From the NCBI RefSeq assembly GCF_900230225.1, contig NZ_OCNH01000001.1, positions 2,232,001-2,296,000 of the forward strand: DNA of 64,000 nucleotides, given 5' to 3'. Of the stretch, positions 61,521 through 64,000 are shown in pieces. Numbering within the stretch: the first letter of the stretch is position 1; the number at the start of each line of letters is the position of its first letter. The notes under the pieces were generated by a model. That model did not search any database, had not been told where the DNA came from, and saw only the letters and a list, made by a program, of their open reading frames with translations. Position numbers and translations under genes: made by a program. Source of the DNA: Spirosoma fluviale (GTDB lineage: Bacteria; Bacteroidota; Bacteroidia; Cytophagales; Spirosomataceae).

Positions 61521-61841
61521 ATGATCAATCAATCACCAACCCAGGAGAATACTGACCCGGAAGATGAAGGTCAGCATTATGTCTTACAATTATTTGTAAC
61601 CGGCATTTCTCTGAATTCGGTACGGGCGATTGCCAATATCAAGCAAATTTGTGAACAGTATTTGCCGGGTAAATACTCGCTGGAAATTATTGATGTTCAT
61701 CAGCAAAAAACACTCGCCGAGCGAGAGCAGCTCATCGCCCTACCCTTACTGATCAAACGTTTACCCCTCCCGGAACGCAGGTTGATAGGCGACCTGTCCG
61801 ACACAAAAAAAGTTTTATCAGGCTTAGGCATTATTAATTGA
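61521..61841 (+). CDS. kaiB: KaiB-like protein, divergent second copy
   Basis: This 106-residue protein keeps the KaiB frame (LQLFVTGISLNSVRAIANIKQICEQYL, YSLEIIDVHQQKTLAEREQLIALPLLIKRLPLPERRLIGDLS, KKVLSGLGI). It differs from the first copy in key loop positions: the GNTP turn is [11 protein letters not shown] is QQKTLAE, and PTL is PLL. It also has an extra acidic N-terminus (TQENTDPEDEGQH). The differences suggest a separate role, such as binding the downstream kinase, rather than redundancy (inference). Its start abuts the first kaiB stop, and the kinase ATG follows 4 nt after its stop. Confidence 0.92.
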   Translation: MINQSPTQENTDPEDEGQHYVLQLFVTGISLNSVRAIANIKQICEQYLPGKYSLEIIDVHQQKTLAEREQLIALPLLIKRLPLPERRLIGDLSDTKKVLSGLGIIN

Positions 61842-61845
61842 GAGG

Positions 61846-63153
61846 ATGAACGGGGCGAAAACATATGAGCAACTGCTGGCCGAAAATGAAAGCCTGCGCT
61901 GGCAACTTGACGAAGCAACGGAAACAATTCAGGCCATTCGAACTGGCCAGATCGATGCGCTGGTAGTTCAGGGAAGGGAAGGGCATGAACTCTACACGCT
62001 CAAAACGGCCGATCAGACCTATCGTATCTTTATTGAAACAATGAACGAAGGGGCCGTAACCCTTAATCGGTCAGGCCTTATTCTATACAGTAACTCGGCT
62101 TTTGCAGCTATGGTCGATTTACCCCTTACCAAAGTATTTGGCTTATCCTTCCGGCAGTTTGTTGCCGACCACTCTCAGGAAGCATTCGATACTCTTTTTA
62201 AAGTAGGCTGGACTGGAAATCACAAAGCCGAGCTTTTGGTGACTACTACCACTAGTAAACGCGTGCCCTGCCAGTTGTCCGTAACGCCGATGCAGTTGGA
62301 TGGCGGAGATTGCCTGAGTCTTATTCTAACGGACTTAACGGCCCAGAAAGAGACGGAGAAGCTGTTGAAGGTAAAGAACGAGCAACTGGCGCAAACGAAT
62401 ACAGCGCTGGAAATTAGCAACCAGGCATTGAACCGGTCCAATAGTAATCTCCAGCAATTTGCCTATGTAGCCAGCCATGATTTGCAGGAACCTTTGCGGA
62501 AGGTCCAGCAATTCGGTGATCTGCTCAAAAACCGCTATGCCGACCAATTGGGCGATGGCGTTAATTACCTCGAACGAATGCAGTCGGCAGCTAGTCGTAT
62601 GTCGACGCTCATTCGTGATCTGCTGAGCTTCTCTCGTATTTCAACTCAACAGGATACGATTGCGCCGGTTTCGCTGGCGGCTGTATTCAAAAATGTGCTG
62701 AATGATCTGGACCTGCGCATTCAGGAAACAAACGCAATTATCGCAATCGATCCACTACCGGGCCTCCAGGGTGACCAGTCGCAGTTGGAGCAGTTATTTC
62801 AGAACCTGGTGAGTAATGCGTTAAAGTTCCGCCGTCCAGACGTGCGCCCCGTTATTCGCGTATGCGCCGAACGAGTGCCCGCCAGGCAGTTACCCGCATC
62901 CGTCAAACCAACCCAGCAAACGAAAGCCTACCATCGAATCGACGTGGCCGACAATGGGATTGGCTTTGAGGAGAAGTACGTTGACCGGATCTTTCAGGTA
63001 TTCCAGCGGCTCCATGGCAAAAACGAATTTGTTGGAACGGGTATCGGTCTGGCTATTTGTGAGAAAGTAGTGGCTAACCACGGGGGAGCCATCAGTGCCA
63101 GCAGCCAGCTCGGCCAGGGGGCCACCTTCAGCGTATACCTACCGGAGTTTTAG
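61846..63153 (+). CDS. PAS-domain histidine kinase of the Kai-like operon
   Basis: This is a 435-residue soluble kinase. The N-terminal 45 residues form a helix with ENESLRWQLDEATETIQAIR, then GQIDALVV, a segment often seen on kinases linked to kaiC genes. A PAS domain follows at about 55-170, then a coiled coil (170-205). The HisKA domain has His211 in VASHDLQEPLRKVQQF (the phytochrome-type kinase subgroup), and the HATPase has NLVSNALKFRRPD, DNGIGFEEKY and GTGIGLAICEKV. Unlike SasA it has no KaiB-like domain of its own, but it is encoded 4 nt after a KaiB, which may act as its adaptor. Its response regulator is not in the window. Confidence 0.93.
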   Translation: MNGAKTYEQLLAENESLRWQLDEATETIQAIRTGQIDALVVQGREGHELYTLKTADQTYRIFIETMNEGAVTLNRSGLILYSNSAFAAMVDLPLTKVFGLSFRQFVADHSQEAFDTLFKVGWTGNHKAELLVTTTTSKRVPCQLSVTPMQLDGGDCLSLILTDLTAQKETEKLLKVKNEQLAQTNTALEISNQALNRSNSNLQQFAYVASHDLQEPLRKVQQFGDLLKNRYADQLGDGVNYLERMQSAASRMSTLIRDLLSFSRISTQQDTIAPVSLAAVFKNVLNDLDLRIQETNAIIAIDPLPGLQGDQSQLEQLFQNLVSNALKFRRPDVRPVIRVCAERVPARQLPASVKPTQQTKAYHRIDVADNGIGFEEKYVDRIFQVFQRLHGKNEFVGTGIGLAICEKVVANHGGAISASSQLGQGATFSVYLPEF

Positions 63154-63160
63154 TTATTAG

Positions 63161-63255
63161 TTATTGGTTAATGGTCATTAGTTATTCAGTTGATGGAATT
63201 TGACTAGCAGCGTCTTACTCAGTAACTCAATAACTAATAACCATTAACTCAATAA
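63161..63255. repeat. Inverted repeat of GTTATTGGTTAATGG-type units, probable bidirectional terminator
   Basis: The left arm (63161-63191) and right arm (63224-63255) are near-perfect complements of about 31 nt, built from TTATT/TTAATGG units that also occur in tandem on each side. It fills the gap between the convergent kinase and copper-protein genes. Confidence 0.6.
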
Positions 63256-63269
63256 CCATTAACCAGCAA

Positions 63270-64000
63270 CTACTTCACTACTTTCATGGTCCCCTGCATT
63301 ACGTAGAAGTGACCAGGCACGGAACATTCGTATGTGTAGTCGCCGGGTTTATCGGGGGCGATAAAGTAGATCGACTCGTTGGTGTTGGGCTGGAGCAGAT
63401 TCGTGTGATACAGTACTTTATCCGTTTGCGGGACGTAGTTCTTCTCCTGTCCTTCCAGTCCCAGTTTCATAGCCAGTTCGCCCACCTGAATAGCCGAACC
63501 GGGCATTACTACCACGAAGTTATGAAGCATGTCGTCTTCGTTATTAAAGACAACCCGCACCTTGCTACCGGCTTTCACCTGAAACTGCTCGGTCGAGAAT
63601 TTGAGGCCGGGTTTGGTTCCCACATTGATCGTATAGTCCGGCTCACCCCAGGAAGCGGGCATCTCAGTAATTCGCTTGGCCACTGCCTTACCCGAAGCGT
63701 TAACCACACCGGCCGGTTTAGCCGAGGTCGTTTTCAGGCCCGTAGCTTTACGACCCACGGGCGGTGCCGTTGAGGTCGATGCCGTTACCATGCCTGAGTG
63801 GTCATGCCTGGCGGGCAACGGAGCAACGGCAAGCTTTTCGCCATCTGGAACATTATTCAGCGTATAATAGCCCACGTTGTGTAACAGCTTCCTTCCGGTA
63901 GTTGAGCGGATACCGGCGGTGGTAATCTCGTGAATGTAGCCCAGCCGTAAACTGTCCACAACCAGACGGGCTTTCAGGCCATCTTTGGAGACAACGATTC
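63270..64000 (-). CDS. Plastocyanin/azurin-like blue copper domain, C-terminal part of a larger protein (partial)
   Basis: The frame is open at the right edge and continues upstream of the in-frame GTG at 63959 (SKDGLKARLVVDSLRLGYIHEI...), so the 5' end lies outside the window. The first visible part (LRLGYIHEITTAGIRSTTGRKLLHNVGYYTLNNVP) resembles the sequence before the copper domain in large PQQ-propeller or membrane-bound dehydrogenase proteins of this phylum. A low-complexity linker (about 55-95 of the visible part) leads to a cupredoxin domain. Its type 1 copper ligands are visible: His in MLHNFVVVMPG, then Cys, His and Met in YECSVPGHFYVMQGTM. It probably carries electrons in the periplasm. 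Confidence 0.85.
   Translation of the reverse strand, partial: IVVSKDGLKARLVVDSLRLGYIHEITTAGIRSTTGRKLLHNVGYYTLNNVPDGEKLAVAPLPARHDHSGMVTASTSTAPPVGRKATGLKTTSAKPAGVVNASGKAVAKRITEMPASWGEPDYTINVGTKPGLKFSTEQFQVKAGSKVRVVFNNEDDMLHNFVVVMPGSAIQVGELAMKLGLEGQEKNYVPQTDKVLYHTNLLQPNTNESIYFIAPDKPGDYTYECSVPGHFYVMQGTMKVVK

Noticed and set aside
1..64000. CRISPR arrays, tRNA or rRNA genes, insertion sequences, prophage
   Set aside because: I saw no regularly spaced direct repeats, no cloverleaf-like or rRNA-like sequence, and no transposase, integrase or phage structural gene.

Overview
This window looks like chromosomal DNA from an environmental member of the Bacteroidota (order Cytophagales, most like Spirosoma and relatives). 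The evidence is three SusC/SusD outer-membrane pairs, hybrid two-component regulators, DUF1735, DUF4270 and DUF4907 proteins, a TAnnTTTG-type promoter box, little sign of Shine-Dalgarno sequences, and moderate GC with AT-rich intergenic DNA. I saw no rRNA or tRNA gene, CRISPR array, insertion sequence or prophage.

Layout. (1) 1-14.25 kb, minus strand: a xylan utilisation locus with the order SusC, SusD, SusC, SusD, DUF1735 lipoprotein and GH10 xylanase (the xusABCDE-xyn10 arrangement). A terminator follows, then the 5' part of a propeller-type sensor that runs off the left edge. (2) 14.3-21.7 kb: a long AT-rich gap, a Bcr/CflA-type efflux pump, a decayed dehydrogenase fragment, a three-gene arsenosugar-type operon (AhpD-like protein, ArsS radical SAM enzyme, FAD disulfide oxidoreductase) and alaA. 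(3) 21.8-33 kb: a DUF1349-like/TolB-propeller protein, then a plus-strand alpha-galactoside locus (SusC, SusD, a duplicated-domain secreted protein, a cysteine hydrolase, GH36). (4) 33-38 kb: a soluble REC-kinase-REC-AraC regulator followed by a 7TM-DISM histidine kinase. (5) 38-42 kb: two secreted sugar-dehydrogenase-like proteins, one fused to PKD, cytochrome c and carbohydrate-binding modules. (6) 42-54 kb: an SBF-like transporter, a kinase-fold orphan, GH1, a CoA transferase, a PAS kinase, and a gluconate-dehydrogenase-subunit-3/GMC/TIM-barrel group suited to 3-keto-sugar chemistry. (7) 54-59 kb: an S41 protease and a Kelch-DUF4907-DUF4270 lipoprotein operon. (8) 59.4-63.2 kb: a KaiC-KaiB-KaiB-histidine kinase operon, the most striking locus here. 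The right edge holds the C-terminal part of a blue-copper protein.

The overall theme is polysaccharide capture and oxidation under many dedicated sensors. Long perfect hairpins close most transcription units and often sit between convergent genes. The strongest candidates for unusual biology are the KaiA-less Kai operon with two unlike KaiBs and a Ser-Ser phosphosite pair, the kinase-fold orphan at 44.4-45.4 kb, the Kelch-DUF4907-DUF4270 trio, and the arsenosugar operon with no arsM beside it.
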